64,000 nucleotides of DNA from Synechococcus sp. NOUM97013. GTDB taxonomy: Bacteria; Cyanobacteriota; Cyanobacteriia; PCC-6307; Cyanobiaceae. The notes under the pieces were generated by a model. It was not told where the DNA came from. It ran no database searches and saw nothing but the letters and a program-made list of their open reading frames with translations. The DNA is taken from assembly GCF_014279815.1 (NCBI RefSeq), contig NZ_CP047941.1:496001-560000 (forward strand). The letters are read 5' to 3'. Shown one piece after another: positions 48,886 to 58,420 of the stretch; the stretch's first letter is position 1; each line of letters begins with the position of its first letter. The position numbers and the translations under genes are program-made.

Positions 48886-50583
48886 ATGGTTCAGAAGCTG
48901 CCGTGGTGGAACGGGGCCGTCATCTACCAGCTGATCGTGCGCAGCTATGCCGATGGCAACGGTGACGGCATTGGCGACCTTCAGGGGTTGGCAAGCCGTC
49001 TCCCTTATCTGCGCTGGCTTGGTGTGGAAGCGATTTGGCTGACGCCTATCTATCCCTCCCCGTTGCAGGACGGTGGTTATGACATCACCGATTTCAAGGC
49101 GATTCATCCCGACCTCGGAGATCTGTCTGCATTTCACCGGGTGCTGACTGCAGCGCACGGTCAGGGCATGAAGGTTGTGATGGATCTGGTGATGAATCAC
49201 ACCAGCACCCTCCATCCCTGGTTCCAGCGAGCGCGCTGGGCACCTCAGGGCAGTCCTGAACGCGACATCTATGTCTGGAGTGATGACCCGCATCGTTATG
49301 CGGATGCTCCGGTGCTCTTCCGTCATTTCGAGTCGTCCAACTGGGAATGGGATGAGGTAGCTGGGCAGTACTACCTCCATCGATTCCTGCGTCATCAGCC
49401 GGATCTCAACTACGACAACCCTCTGGTTCAGGAGGCGATGTTGGATGTGGTGGATTTCTGGATTGAGCGAGGTGTGGACGGCTTTCGGCTGGATGCTGTG
49501 CCGTTTCTCTATGAAGCAGAAGGCACCCGCTGTGAAGGTCTGCCTGAAACGCATGCGTTTCTCAAGCGTTTGCGCGACCGGGTCGACTCCCATGGCCGTG
49601 ATGTGCTCCTGCTTGGGGAAGCGATTCAGCCATTGGATGAGATCGCTCCTTATCTGATGACAGATGAGCTGCATGGCGCATTCAATTTCGCCCTGACGGC
49701 CCACCTGTTCGCCGCCATTGCCAGTGGCGCTGTTGAGGGCTTGCGCAATTGTCTGAGCGAAGCGCAGGAAGCTGTGCATGGATGTCGTTGGGCCTTGCCC
49801 TTGCGCAACCATGACGAGCTGTGGCTGGGGGACGGCCACCTGGTTCCTGAAGACGTGATTCAGACCATTCGCGCGGGTCTGCATCAAGGTCAGGGGCACT
49901 GGCTCAACTGGGGAATCAATCGTCGTTTAGCCCCGTTGCTCAATGGCGATTCAGGATCCAACCGGGTGCTGCATGCTCTGCTGTACAGCCTTCCTGGCAT
50001 GCCCTGCCTCTATTACGGAGATGAGTTGGGGATGGGGGACTGGCCTGGACTGCGTGATCGCGATCCCAACCGCACCCCCATGGCGTGGACTCCAGCGCGA
50101 AATGGTGGGTTCTCAACAGCACCTGATCCTCTGCTGGTGCTCCCACCGATTACTTCTCCGGGATACGACTACCGCGTGGTGAATGTGGAGGTTCAGAAGC
50201 AGCTGCCTGCTTCGCTGCTCAACTGGCATCGGCGCATGCTCACCTGTCGGCGGCTGCTGCCGGCCCTTCGCCACGGTGATTTTGAGCTGTTGCACTGCAC
50301 GCATCCCAGTGTCATCAGCTACGTGCGTTGTGATGGCGGCATGACAGTTCTCGTCGCTGCCAATCTCTCCGCGGCCGGAGCCTCCCTGCGACTCGATCTC
50401 AGTCGCTGGCGCGGTGAGCGAACCCGTGAGGTGCTCTGGGGCTGTGAATACCCGCCTGCATCGGATTCATGGTTTGTCTATCTCCCCGCCCATGGATTCA
50501 GCTGGTGGCTGATCGGTGAGGTGGAAGACGTGGAAGGAGTGGAGGATGTGCGGGACGCCGAGGACGTTCGGCAGCCCTCTTGA
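48886..50583 (+). CDS. treS: Trehalose synthase-like GH13 enzyme
   Basis: A 565-residue GH13 alpha-amylase-family enzyme, probably a maltose alpha-D-glucosyltransferase (TreS). Typical blocks are VIYQLIVRSYADGNGDGIGDL near 12, GYDITDFKAIHPDLG near 65, GFRLDAVPFLYEAEGTRCE near 198 (nucleophile Asp), LLLGEAIQP near 240 (acid/base Glu) and LRNHDELWL near 308. A maltokinase domain is absent. The C-terminal tail is a short acidic repeat (EDVEGVEDVRDAEDV). It lies beside glpD and glpK on the opposite strand. Confidence 0.82.
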   Translation: MVQKLPWWNGAVIYQLIVRSYADGNGDGIGDLQGLASRLPYLRWLGVEAIWLTPIYPSPLQDGGYDITDFKAIHPDLGDLSAFHRVLTAAHGQGMKVVMDLVMNHTSTLHPWFQRARWAPQGSPERDIYVWSDDPHRYADAPVLFRHFESSNWEWDEVAGQYYLHRFLRHQPDLNYDNPLVQEAMLDVVDFWIERGVDGFRLDAVPFLYEAEGTRCEGLPETHAFLKRLRDRVDSHGRDVLLLGEAIQPLDEIAPYLMTDELHGAFNFALTAHLFAAIASGAVEGLRNCLSEAQEAVHGCRWALPLRNHDELWLGDGHLVPEDVIQTIRAGLHQGQGHWLNWGINRRLAPLLNGDSGSNRVLHALLYSLPGMPCLYYGDELGMGDWPGLRDRDPNRTPMAWTPARNGGFSTAPDPLLVLPPITSPGYDYRVVNVEVQKQLPASLLNWHRRMLTCRRLLPALRHGDFELLHCTHPSVISYVRCDGGMTVLVAANLSAAGASLRLDLSRWRGERTREVLWGCEYPPASDSWFVYLPAHGFSWWLIGEVEDVEGVEDVRDAEDVRQPS

Positions 50584-50601
50584 CCCCAGCCAGCTCAGCG
50601 C

Positions 50602-52170
50602 TCATGCATTCAACGCAAGCGCTGAGCTGTCCTCCCTGCCGCACTCTTCAAGAATCGTCCTCACCACAGGCGTGAGGCGTTCAGCTTCGCTGCAGTTCAC
50701 CATGGCCAGTCGATTTCGTCGTGCGAGCAGATCGGTGATGCCATGGGCATGTTCTGCGGCGACGGCGTGGCGAAGTTCTCCCTCACAGATCGGAATCACG
50801 TCACTGAGCGGTTCCCGTTGTTGGGCCGTCCAACCGCTCACGAGCTCGGCTGCTGCCAGCCCGTGATTGCCCTCCAGGTGCTCGATCTGGTGCTGAAGCC
50901 AGGGGGAGTCAGGAAGCAGATCGTTCAGTAGCTGACGTTGTTGCACCAGCCGTTCCGAGGTCCTGGAGGGATCGACGTCGGATCCCAGCAAGGGGAGCGT
51001 CTTGGGGGGTGGCAAGGGCCTGTCCAGTTGCTTGGCAACGGCCTCCAGCGTGTCGATCGCCATCGGTCGGCAGGTGGTCCATTTGCCGCCCATCACGCTC
51101 ACCAATCCACTGGGCAGGGTCTCCACCTCGTGCTCCCGCACGACACGGCTGCTGTTCACATCGGCATCGGCGGGTTTGAGGAGCGGTCGGCCGCCTGCCC
51201 AGCAGCTGCCGATGTCGGGGTCGCCTACTTCAGGGAACCATCGCTTCACGTAATCGAGCAGGTAGGTCTGCTCCTGATCGGACGGCTGTGCCGCCTGTTC
51301 CTGAGGACAGGCGGTGTCGGTGGTGCCCACCAGCGTCCCCCCGAAGAAGGGCAGCATGAACAGGACGCGTCCGTCATCGGTGGAGGGGAGCAGCAGTCCT
51401 ATCCGTTCAGGACAGAGATTCTGTTTAAGCACGATGTGCACGCCGCGGCTCGTGAGCATGCGTTCACTGCAGTCCGCCGATGCCATGCGTCGCACCGCAT
51501 CGGCATGCAGCCCAGTGGCATTGACCACGGTGCGTGCACGCCAGCGCTGACGCTCCCCGCTTGCGTTTTCGCTGATGGCCCCACACACCTGCCCGTCGCT
51601 GTTCTTTTCCAGTGCGACCACCGGCGTGCGGTTCCTGACGACAGCACCGGCCCGCTCGGCGGTGAGGGCCAGCAGCAGATTCAGTCGAGCATCGTCGAAC
51701 TGTCCATCGCTGTAGGCCACGCCCCTGCGGATGTCGTCGCGAAGCTGAGGCAGGGCGACCTGCAGTTGTTCTCTCGAAAGCAATCTGCTGCTGCCGATGC
51801 CTGCCTTGCCGGACAGGGCGTCATAAAGACCGAGTCCAAGGCGGTAGTAGAGCTGCCCGATCACGCAGTCGGTCGGTAGCGCTAGCTCCAGGCGATGGGC
51901 CAGAAATGGAGCTTGCTGCAACCAGTGGCCGCGTTCCAGCAGGGCTTCCCTCACCAGTCGCAGTTGCGCCTGGTCAGCGGTTTTGAATGCCAGCTCGAGA
52001 TACCGGACACCCCCATGCAACAACTTGGTGCTGCGTGAGCTGGTGCCACTGGCGAAGTCGTTGGCTTCGAGCAAAGCAACCCGAAGGCCGCGGCGGACGG
52101 CTTCATAGGCGACGCAAGCGCCGCTGGCGCCGCCACCAATGATCAGAATGTCGTAACAGGTGTCATCCAT
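50602..52170 (-). CDS. glpD: Glycerol-3-phosphate dehydrogenase, FAD-dependent
   Basis: GlpD of 522 residues, which oxidises glycerol-3-phosphate to dihydroxyacetone phosphate. The FAD-binding motif IIGGGASGACVAYEA is near the start and the SSRSTKLLHGGVRYLE block near residue 47; the GGKWTTCRPMAID block lies near 360. The start at 52170 overlaps the glpK stop by eight bases, so glpK-glpD is an operon. With glpK it gives glycerol uptake-independent catabolism; a glycerol transporter is not seen in the window. Confidence 0.92.
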   Translation of the reverse strand: MDDTCYDILIIGGGASGACVAYEAVRRGLRVALLEANDFASGTSSRSTKLLHGGVRYLELAFKTADQAQLRLVREALLERGHWLQQAPFLAHRLELALPTDCVIGQLYYRLGLGLYDALSGKAGIGSSRLLSREQLQVALPQLRDDIRRGVAYSDGQFDDARLNLLLALTAERAGAVVRNRTPVVALEKNSDGQVCGAISENASGERQRWRARTVVNATGLHADAVRRMASADCSERMLTSRGVHIVLKQNLCPERIGLLLPSTDDGRVLFMLPFFGGTLVGTTDTACPQEQAAQPSDQEQTYLLDYVKRWFPEVGDPDIGSCWAGGRPLLKPADADVNSSRVVREHEVETLPSGLVSVMGGKWTTCRPMAIDTLEAVAKQLDRPLPPPKTLPLLGSDVDPSRTSERLVQQRQLLNDLLPDSPWLQHQIEHLEGNHGLAAAELVSGWTAQQREPLSDVIPICEGELRHAVAAEHAHGITDLLARRNRLAMVNCSEAERLTPVVRTILEECGREDSSALALNA

Positions 52171-53668
52171 GCCAGTGAAGACTCCTTGCGACAGCATCGT
52201 TCCAGCGCTTGAGCCAGGCTTGTCGCTCCTCCGTTCCCATCGAGGGGGTGAAGGTCGCGGTCTGCTGCTCCCGCGTTGAGACCAGATCACTGAGATCTGA
52301 AATCACCCCTGCTTGCACGCCGGCCAACAACGCCACACCCCGCGCGGTGCTTTCCAGGTGGGCTGGACGTCGAACACGCAGACCTGTGCTGTCCGCCTGC
52401 GCCTGCAGAAGGGGATCCGATGCTGCCGCTCCCCCGTCGACAGCGAGCTCGCCCAGGCTGTGCCCGATTGACTGCTCTGCCAGCTGCACTAGGCCAGCCA
52501 CTGACAGGGCGATGCCGTCGAGCGCTGCACGGGCGATCTGGGCACGACAGCTGTTCCGGGTTAAGCCGATCAGCAGCCCACGGGCGCCAGGGTCCCAATG
52601 GGGGGTGCCCCAGCCGGTGAATGCCGGAACGAGCATCACGCCACCTGAGTTCTCCACACCATTGGCGAGCCGGTTGATCTCATCGGCGGTCTCGATGATG
52701 CCGAGCCCATCCCGCAGCCACTGAACAACGGTGCCTGCATTGAACAGGCTGCCTTCAAGGCAATACGTCGGTTCACCTTGGTCATTCGTCCAGCCCAGCG
52801 TGCTGAGTAGTCCTGCATCACTGCGGCGGATTGTGCCGCCGGTGTTCACCACCAGGAAGGCACCGGTGCCGTAGGTGCATTTGGCTTCGCCAGGTTCAAG
52901 GCATAACTGCCCGAGGGTGGCGGCCTGCTGATCACCCAGAAGCGCGCCGATGGGCACACCCGCGAACGGCAGCCCTGCCGCGATCGCTCCGAAATTGCCG
53001 CGGCAGGGCACCAGTGTCGGCAGGGCACTGGTGGGAAGCTGGGCCTGCTCGCAGAACGACTCCACCCACTCTCGACGCTGCAGGTCCATCAACAGCGTGC
53101 GGCTGGCGTTGCTCATATCGGAGCAATGCCGGGTGGCACCGCTCAGATGCCAAAGCAGCCAGCTCTCAACCGTTCCGAAGCAGAGGTCGTTCTGGTTGGC
53201 GGCTTGGCGGGCTGCGGATTCGTGCTGGATCAACCAGTGGATTTTGCTGGCGCTGAAGTAGGGATCCAGCAGCAGTCCTGTGTGTGCTCTCCACTCCTGC
53301 TCCAGCCCTTCCTGCTTCCATCGGTCACAGAGAGCGGCCGTGCGACCGTCCTGCCAGACCAGAGCTGGGCCGCAGGGCTGCCCATCGCTACGGCGCCAAA
53401 GAATGGTGGTCTCGCGTTGATTGGTGATGCCGCAGGCGACGACAGCACTGCGCTGCTCTGGAGTAATGGATTGCTCCAGGCGGCTCATCGCCAGTCGCTG
53501 GCTTTCCCAGATGGCCATGGGGTCCTGTTCCACCCAGCCATCAGCGGGGTACTGGATCGCCAGGGGAGCGGTGGCACTGGCGATCGGACATCCACGTTCG
53601 TCGTAGAGCGCGGCCCGGGAACTACTGGTGCCTTGATCCAGTGCCAGCAGGAGTGGCGGTGCAGCCAT
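52163..53668 (-). CDS. glpK: Glycerol kinase
   Basis: GlpK of 501 residues, an FGGY kinase that makes glycerol-3-phosphate. It has the phosphate-1 motif LLALDQGTSSSRAA, the catalytic Asp in LLGDQQAATLGQ near 245, and the FGGY signature region near 365 (ALDGIALSVAGLVQL). The start MAAPPLLL at 53668 was chosen; a GTG six codons upstream is less likely. It is the first gene of glpK-glpD. Confidence 0.93.
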   Translation of the reverse strand: MAAPPLLLALDQGTSSSRAALYDERGCPIASATAPLAIQYPADGWVEQDPMAIWESQRLAMSRLEQSITPEQRSAVVACGITNQRETTILWRRSDGQPCGPALVWQDGRTAALCDRWKQEGLEQEWRAHTGLLLDPYFSASKIHWLIQHESAARQAANQNDLCFGTVESWLLWHLSGATRHCSDMSNASRTLLMDLQRREWVESFCEQAQLPTSALPTLVPCRGNFGAIAAGLPFAGVPIGALLGDQQAATLGQLCLEPGEAKCTYGTGAFLVVNTGGTIRRSDAGLLSTLGWTNDQGEPTYCLEGSLFNAGTVVQWLRDGLGIIETADEINRLANGVENSGGVMLVPAFTGWGTPHWDPGARGLLIGLTRNSCRAQIARAALDGIALSVAGLVQLAEQSIGHSLGELAVDGGAAASDPLLQAQADSTGLRVRRPAHLESTARGVALLAGVQAGVISDLSDLVSTREQQTATFTPSMGTEERQAWLKRWNDAVARSLHWHG

Positions 53669-53792
53669 ACGGGAATCGTTTTCCACGTGCTAGCGGGGGG
53701 GAGATGGTCGTGCAAAGGAGCGTGAGGAACACTGAAGTGTTTATGAGCGGTCTGTCCGTTCCTCGCATGAACCAGTCATCCGATGAAGATGT

Positions 53793-54695
53793 TTATTCCT
53801 CGTCTGCGCGACCAGTTCGGTTGGCTGTTGATCCAATCAGCTGGACCTCGGGATGCATCAGCTGGAAGTCTTTCAATCGCTGTTCAAGATCTGTCCTGAG
53901 ATCGCGAATGGCAGTTGTGGCGCTGTGCTCGCGTCTCGTGACGAGCGCAACACCGGTGTTCACATTCAGACGGAGTGGTAAAGCAACGAGCTTTGGTTTG
54001 TCTTGATCGTGTCGCAGCACGGAGCCCAGATGCAGGGTGCTTGCGTTTGCCTGCTGACTGGTTCCTGACTGCGTGGTCTGTTTTTTTGTCTTTCGCAGCG
54101 GAGAGAAATCAAGGGATTGCAGCACCCTCTCCGTGCCTGGATAAGCCTTAGGTGGAATGTGCTCAAGGGGGTACTGCTTGACCTGATCAAGCGTGAGATC
54201 ACCGCGTTTCAGCAGTGGATGGTCTGGGTAGACCAGTAATTGCAGGGGAAGTTGGCATAAGTGAAAGATCGTCAGGTCCTTACCGTCAGTGGGGGCTTCA
54301 TGCAGTGGGCATAACCAGGCATCCACGATGTTGGTCGTGAGCAAATCCTGGGAGTGCGGCGTGCCAAGTCTTTTGCTGCGTCCAGTCAGCCAACCGTTGG
54401 GTGCAGGAGACACAAGGGTCCCATCCAAAAAAAAACTGACGTCTAATCTGAGCGGAGCTTTCTGCAGGAAACGGGCGCATTGATGAACTTTGCGTTCCAG
54501 ATTGAGAAGCTGAGGGTTGCCATCGATTAACCATTGTCCGCTTGATTTTTGAAAGGAGAGTCCGAAGATTTCAGAGCATTTCTTCAGGTTTCGGCTGACA
54601 GTGGTTTGATGCTGATGAAAACGCTCACCAACCTTTTTGCCTGACTGAAGCCAGATCAAGCCATCAAGACTGGAAAGCAGGTCAAGACTGACCAA
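53793..54695 (-). CDS. LysR-like transcriptional regulator
   Basis: A 300-residue protein. An N-terminal helix-turn-helix (HQHQTTVSRNLKKCSEIFG, about residues 28-46) is followed by a chain with features of LysR substrate-binding domains, such as QLPLQLLVYPDHPLLKRGDLT near 150. It is divergent from the LysR consensus. The start is TTG at 54695. It lies between glpK and the histidine kinase gene. Its target and effector are not visible. Confidence 0.65.
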   Translation of the reverse strand: MVSLDLLSSLDGLIWLQSGKKVGERFHQHQTTVSRNLKKCSEIFGLSFQKSSGQWLIDGNPQLLNLERKVHQCARFLQKAPLRLDVSFFLDGTLVSPAPNGWLTGRSKRLGTPHSQDLLTTNIVDAWLCPLHEAPTDGKDLTIFHLCQLPLQLLVYPDHPLLKRGDLTLDQVKQYPLEHIPPKAYPGTERVLQSLDFSPLRKTKKQTTQSGTSQQANASTLHLGSVLRHDQDKPKLVALPLRLNVNTGVALVTRREHSATTAIRDLRTDLEQRLKDFQLMHPEVQLIGSTANRTGRADEE

Positions 54696-54772
54696 AACAA
54701 GGTCATTACGGAGCTCTCACCCGATCCTCAGAATCTTCGCCTCGTCGAACAATCCCCAGTTCTGGGTAGGGA

Positions 54773-56842
54773 TTAATCCGCCGCTCTGATCGGCAGAGTG
54801 ATGCGTGCCCGCAGGCCTCCCAAAGGGCTTGGGCTGAGGGCGAGGTCGCCGCCATGTCCTTCAGCAGCGCTGCGAACAAGGAACAGCCCCAAACCACTGC
54901 CTTCGGGTTTGCTGCTCATCAGCGTCAGGTCCGACAGTCGCTCTGCAGGGATCCCCGGGCCGTTGTCGTCCACATCAATGATCCACTGGTGGCCGTTGCG
55001 GTGCAGGGACACACGGATGAGTGGGCTTTTCTCATCTTGTCCAGCGAGCCGTGGTTCGCTGCTTAGGGCTTCAACGGCATTTTTGAACAGGTTGATCAAC
55101 GCCAGCTGCAGCTGAATGGCATCGCCTTGAATAACGGTGTATTCATCCGAGATCTGCTGCAGCGGTGTGCTGTCGAACCAGCGCTGGTTGCTGTGGTTCG
55201 ACTCGACATAACGCACACTGCTTTCAATCACCTGGATCAGATCCACTGGCTCGGTTTTGGTCTGAGCATTGCGAAGAAGCGCCCTGATTTTTTCTGTGAT
55301 CGTGCTGATGCGCTCGGTTTCCTGATTGAGGGTGACCAATCCATCGTTAATGGCTTTTGGAATGGCTTGATTCACCGTGCGGTCGAGGGCGTGGTGCAGG
55401 CTCTGTGATGTGAGGCGCACGATGCTGAGCGGTTGCTTGATTTCATGGGCAATCGAAGCGGCTTCTAGGCTGACTTTGAGCTTGCTGCTCATGGCCGCTA
55501 AGGCCTGTTCGTCTTTTTGGCGAATGGTTTGGGTGAGGCGATTGAACGCCTCCACCATGGACTGAATGGCCTGATTCAGATCAAGCACTTCCCGGGTGCT
55601 GGAGGCACCAAGGTCGCAGTTGTAGGCCAGGGGGGACGAGCTTTCGGAATCGAGCTCACCCTCTTTGATCTGATGCTTAGTACTCAGGCTTGCTGATGTG
55701 AGTGCCGTCAGAGGTGTCAAAAGTCCGCGAATCTGGCGCCGGTTGATCAGAAGAGCGATCAGAATAGCCGTGATGCTGATGCCTAAGAAGAGAATTTGAT
55801 TTCGCTGCGCGGCACCCCACTCCTGATCGGCTTTGACAGCAGTGATCAGATACCAATCAAGGCCATAGTTCTTTCCCCAAGCTGTTGATTTGGTGAGGAA
55901 GTGCTCGTTGTCAACCTTGAAGAGTCCTGGCTGTGTTGATGGCGTTGATATTGATGCTGACTGGTCTGTGCCACTCTGTGATCGGCTTTGAAAGTATTGC
56001 GTATGTAAATGACTGGCCAATTGATGATCGAGCTCGCTGATATTGGCTCTGCGAATTTTTTTTCCGTCTCTAACCAGAGTGAGTGTTGGTGATGAACTGG
56101 CGACAAGATCTCCATTGGCCTCAACAATCAAGGCTAGGCCTTGGTCATTTTTCCAGACGTCCTGTAGCCATGTGCTGAGTTGGTTGATGATCATGTCAAC
56201 GCCAACCACGCCAAGCAGCTGTTGATCGTTGCTAACAATCGGTGCGTTGTAGGAAATTGAAAATGTATCGGGCTTGTCCTCCCAGGCATAAATGCTGCTC
56301 CAGGTGGGTTTCCCCGCTTTCACGGTGTCGACATACCAAGCTTCCTGGTGGGTGGCACTCATGCCTGGAATAGTGTCCTCTTGCTTCCGTCGGTTTCCTG
56401 TCTCAGTCATGCTGAAAACCGCCATCGTTCCGCGACCAAAGCGTTCGCTATCTTCATAGTGAAGGATCTCGCTTTGATTGGTTTTCTCTAGGCCTAGAAA
56501 AATGCCATTGGTTCCACCAAAATTGATGTAGTCGACCGGGAATGAATGTAATTGTCGCCAGAATCGATTGCTGAGCCTGTCAAAGTCGTTGAGAAGTTCA
56601 GGGTCAGCTGCAATGGCGGCTTCATTCAATTCATTGATAATGGTTGGATAGCTGAGCTTTTTGCTCAGTTGCTCAGACACTTGAACGACAGGAATTCGGG
56701 CTCTGAGAGCCTCACGTTGTTGGATGGCACCCTGGCGCCCGAGGCTGAAGCTGAACACACTGAGCGAGCCAGCAACGAGGATGAGCTGTGCACCGGTGGT
56801 CAGGCTGAGTTTTTCGGCGAGTGACTGCTTCTTCTTCGGCAT
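54773..56842 (-). CDS. Sensor histidine kinase with extracytoplasmic sensor domain
   Basis: A 689-residue sensor kinase. A membrane helix near residue 18-38 is followed by a large periplasmic sensor of the double-Cache type (about 40-340; APIVSNDQQLLGVVGVDM), a second membrane helix near 350-370, then a signal-transmission region and the kinase core. The phosphoacceptor His466 is in SIAHEIKQP, the N box in NLFKNAVEAL near 584, and the G boxes in DDNGPGIP and GSGLGLFLV. The ATG overlaps the response regulator stop by one base, so they form a two-component pair. Confidence 0.88.
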   Translation of the reverse strand: MPKKKQSLAEKLSLTTGAQLILVAGSLSVFSFSLGRQGAIQQREALRARIPVVQVSEQLSKKLSYPTIINELNEAAIAADPELLNDFDRLSNRFWRQLHSFPVDYINFGGTNGIFLGLEKTNQSEILHYEDSERFGRGTMAVFSMTETGNRRKQEDTIPGMSATHQEAWYVDTVKAGKPTWSSIYAWEDKPDTFSISYNAPIVSNDQQLLGVVGVDMIINQLSTWLQDVWKNDQGLALIVEANGDLVASSSPTLTLVRDGKKIRRANISELDHQLASHLHTQYFQSRSQSGTDQSASISTPSTQPGLFKVDNEHFLTKSTAWGKNYGLDWYLITAVKADQEWGAAQRNQILFLGISITAILIALLINRRQIRGLLTPLTALTSASLSTKHQIKEGELDSESSSPLAYNCDLGASSTREVLDLNQAIQSMVEAFNRLTQTIRQKDEQALAAMSSKLKVSLEAASIAHEIKQPLSIVRLTSQSLHHALDRTVNQAIPKAINDGLVTLNQETERISTITEKIRALLRNAQTKTEPVDLIQVIESSVRYVESNHSNQRWFDSTPLQQISDEYTVIQGDAIQLQLALINLFKNAVEALSSEPRLAGQDEKSPLIRVSLHRNGHQWIIDVDDNGPGIPAERLSDLTLMSSKPEGSGLGLFLVRSAAEGHGGDLALSPSPLGGLRARITLPIRAAD

Positions 56843-57408
56843 CAGTCAATCTTTTGGATGTGCTGATTGAGAGCGGCCGCTCGAATCAGTTCGGCGCCAC
56901 TGAGGTTCATGTGTCTTGCAATGGCTTTGCGATGTGTTTCCACAGTGGAAATTGAGCTGCCAAGTTCTTGGGCGATCTCCTTGTTGCTTTTTCCTTCTCC
57001 AATTAAGCCATAGATTTCTTTTTGTCGCTCGGTCAGCGTCTGATGAACGGGTTGGATGATTTGATTTAGGCAGTTTCGCAATGCTTCGAAAGCATCGGCC
57101 TTGTCGATCACCCCACTGATCGAATCCAACAGGTGTGGTGGACAAATGAACTCTTGAGCTGCTCCAGACAGAATGATCAATTGGATCTCAGGGTGTTGTT
57201 GCAACAAGCTTGTTGCCAGCTCGCATCCTTTCCCATCAGGAAGCATGAGATCCACGATTGCGATATCAATGGGTTGCTGGGTACTGATGCTGTTGGCCAT
57301 TTGCACGCAATCAGCTTTGGAGACCCTCTTAATCTCAGGGAAGCTTTCCACCAAGGCTGCCAAAAGATCCAGAAAGATCGTTTGGTCGTCGATGACAAGA
57401 CAATGCAT
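56842..57408 (-). CDS. NarL/LuxR-type response regulator
   Basis: A 188-residue response regulator. The receiver domain has the acidic pair Asp7-Asp8 and the phosphoacceptor Asp53 (IVDLMLPDGKG). The LuxR-type helix-turn-helix lies near residue 125-180 (LTERQKEIYGLIGEGKSNKEIA, then SISTVETHRKAI). It is transcribed just ahead of its likely kinase partner. The targets are unknown. It may control nearby genes or the phosphate or carbon response. Confidence 0.9.
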   Translation of the reverse strand: MHCLVIDDQTIFLDLLAALVESFPEIKRVSKADCVQMANSISTQQPIDIAIVDLMLPDGKGCELATSLLQQHPEIQLIILSGAAQEFICPPHLLDSISGVIDKADAFEALRNCLNQIIQPVHQTLTERQKEIYGLIGEGKSNKEIAQELGSSISTVETHRKAIARHMNLSGAELIRAAALNQHIQKID

Positions 57409-57737
57409 CTATTCATGATCCTGTTTTTGTGGTCTTGATGCCAGCACTGTCACCTGGCTTGATCTGTCGTCCACTTCCATTGCCCCGATGCTTGTTGACG
57501 CGACTCAGGATCAGCAGCACGTCAGGGTCGCTCGCCCATCGGATTAGGCAGTGGCAGGAGAGCTTGGTCGTGAGTCATCCGCGCTGGCCCGAAACGAGGA
57601 GCAAGCTCCCGATTCGCTTGCGATGAGTGGAGCCGGACTCTCGCTAGCGCGTGACTACCAGCTTTGATTGAGGCCAGGCTTGCATCAAGGCCAGGCGTTA
57701 CCGAGTTTCAACACCCGGTGCCGGGGTGTTGTGGGGA
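57409..57737. other. Non-coding stretch between regulator and tRNA genes
   Basis: About 330 bases with no convincing gene; open frames here have no protein-like features. An inverted repeat (CAACACCC pairing with GGGTGTTG) lies at 57708-57730, with no T-run, so it is not a clear terminator. Promoters for the response regulator are expected in the left part. Confidence 0.5.
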
Positions 57738-57809
<72 letters not shown>

Positions 57810-57818
57810 ATGTGTGGA

Positions 57819-57900
57819 TGGGCCGGGTTGGATTTGAACCAACGTAGGCAGAGCCAGCGGATTTACAGTCCGCCCCCATTAACCACTCGGGCACCGACCC
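57819..57900 (-). tRNA. trnY: tRNA-Tyr (GTA)
   Basis: An 82-nt class II tRNA with a long variable arm, acceptor GGGTCGG/CCGGCCC, anticodon loop CTGTAAA giving GTA. It is transcribed toward tRNA-Thr(GGT), nine bases away. Confidence 0.95.
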
Positions 57901-57955
57901 GACACACCGCGATAATTTACCAGCCCATGAGCTGGGCCTCGCTGGATACGATCGG

Positions 57956-58420
57956 ATGACACCATTTCCGCGGGCGATGCAACTGCTGCTGCTCAATGGG
58001 CCCAATCTCAATTTGCTCGGGCAGCGGGAGCCCGGTCTGTATGGGCGTCAGACGCTTGATGCGATTGAGCAACAACTGAAACAGCGTGCCGCCACTGCCG
58101 GTGTGCAGTTGGACTGTTACCAGAGCAACTTTGAAGGTGCTCTTGTGGAGCGTATCCACCAGTCCATGGGCACGGCCGACGGCATCATGATCAATGCGGG
58201 TGCCTTCACCCACACCTCCATCGCGTTACGCGACGCTTTGCTCGGTGTGGCAATTCCTTACGTGGAGCTCCACTTGAGCAACACCCATGCGCGTGAGTCG
58301 TTTCGCCATCAGTCCTATCTGGCGGATCGAGCGGTTGGTGTGGTGTGCGGCTTTGGTCCCTTCAGCTACGAGCTCGCCTTTGATGGGTTGCTGCATCACC
58401 TGCGACAGGTGGAAGCATGA
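57956..58420 (+). CDS. aroQ: 3-dehydroquinate dehydratase, type II
   Basis: AroQ of 154 residues, third step of the shikimate pathway. Motifs are [20 protein letters not shown] near the start, [20 protein letters not shown] near 80, and [18 protein letters not shown] near 102. The start may be the ATG at 57956 or the later one at 57977. It overlaps miaE by four bases (ATGA). Confidence 0.96.
   Translation: MTPFPRAMQLLLLNGPNLNLLGQREPGLYGRQTLDAIEQQLKQRAATAGVQLDCYQSNFEGALVERIHQSMGTADGIMINAGAFTHTSIALRDALLGVAIPYVELHLSNTHARESFRHQSYLADRAVGVVCGFGPFSYELAFDGLLHHLRQVEA

Noticed and set aside
48796-49899. 367-residue minus-strand frame
   Set aside because: Antisense to the TreS-like gene; no known domain.
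50938-51879. 313-residue plus-strand frame
   Set aside because: Antisense to glpD; His- and Gly-rich low-complexity product.
57708-57730. Inverted repeat considered as a terminator
   Set aside because: The stem is strong but has no T-run on either side, so I did not call it a rho-independent terminator.
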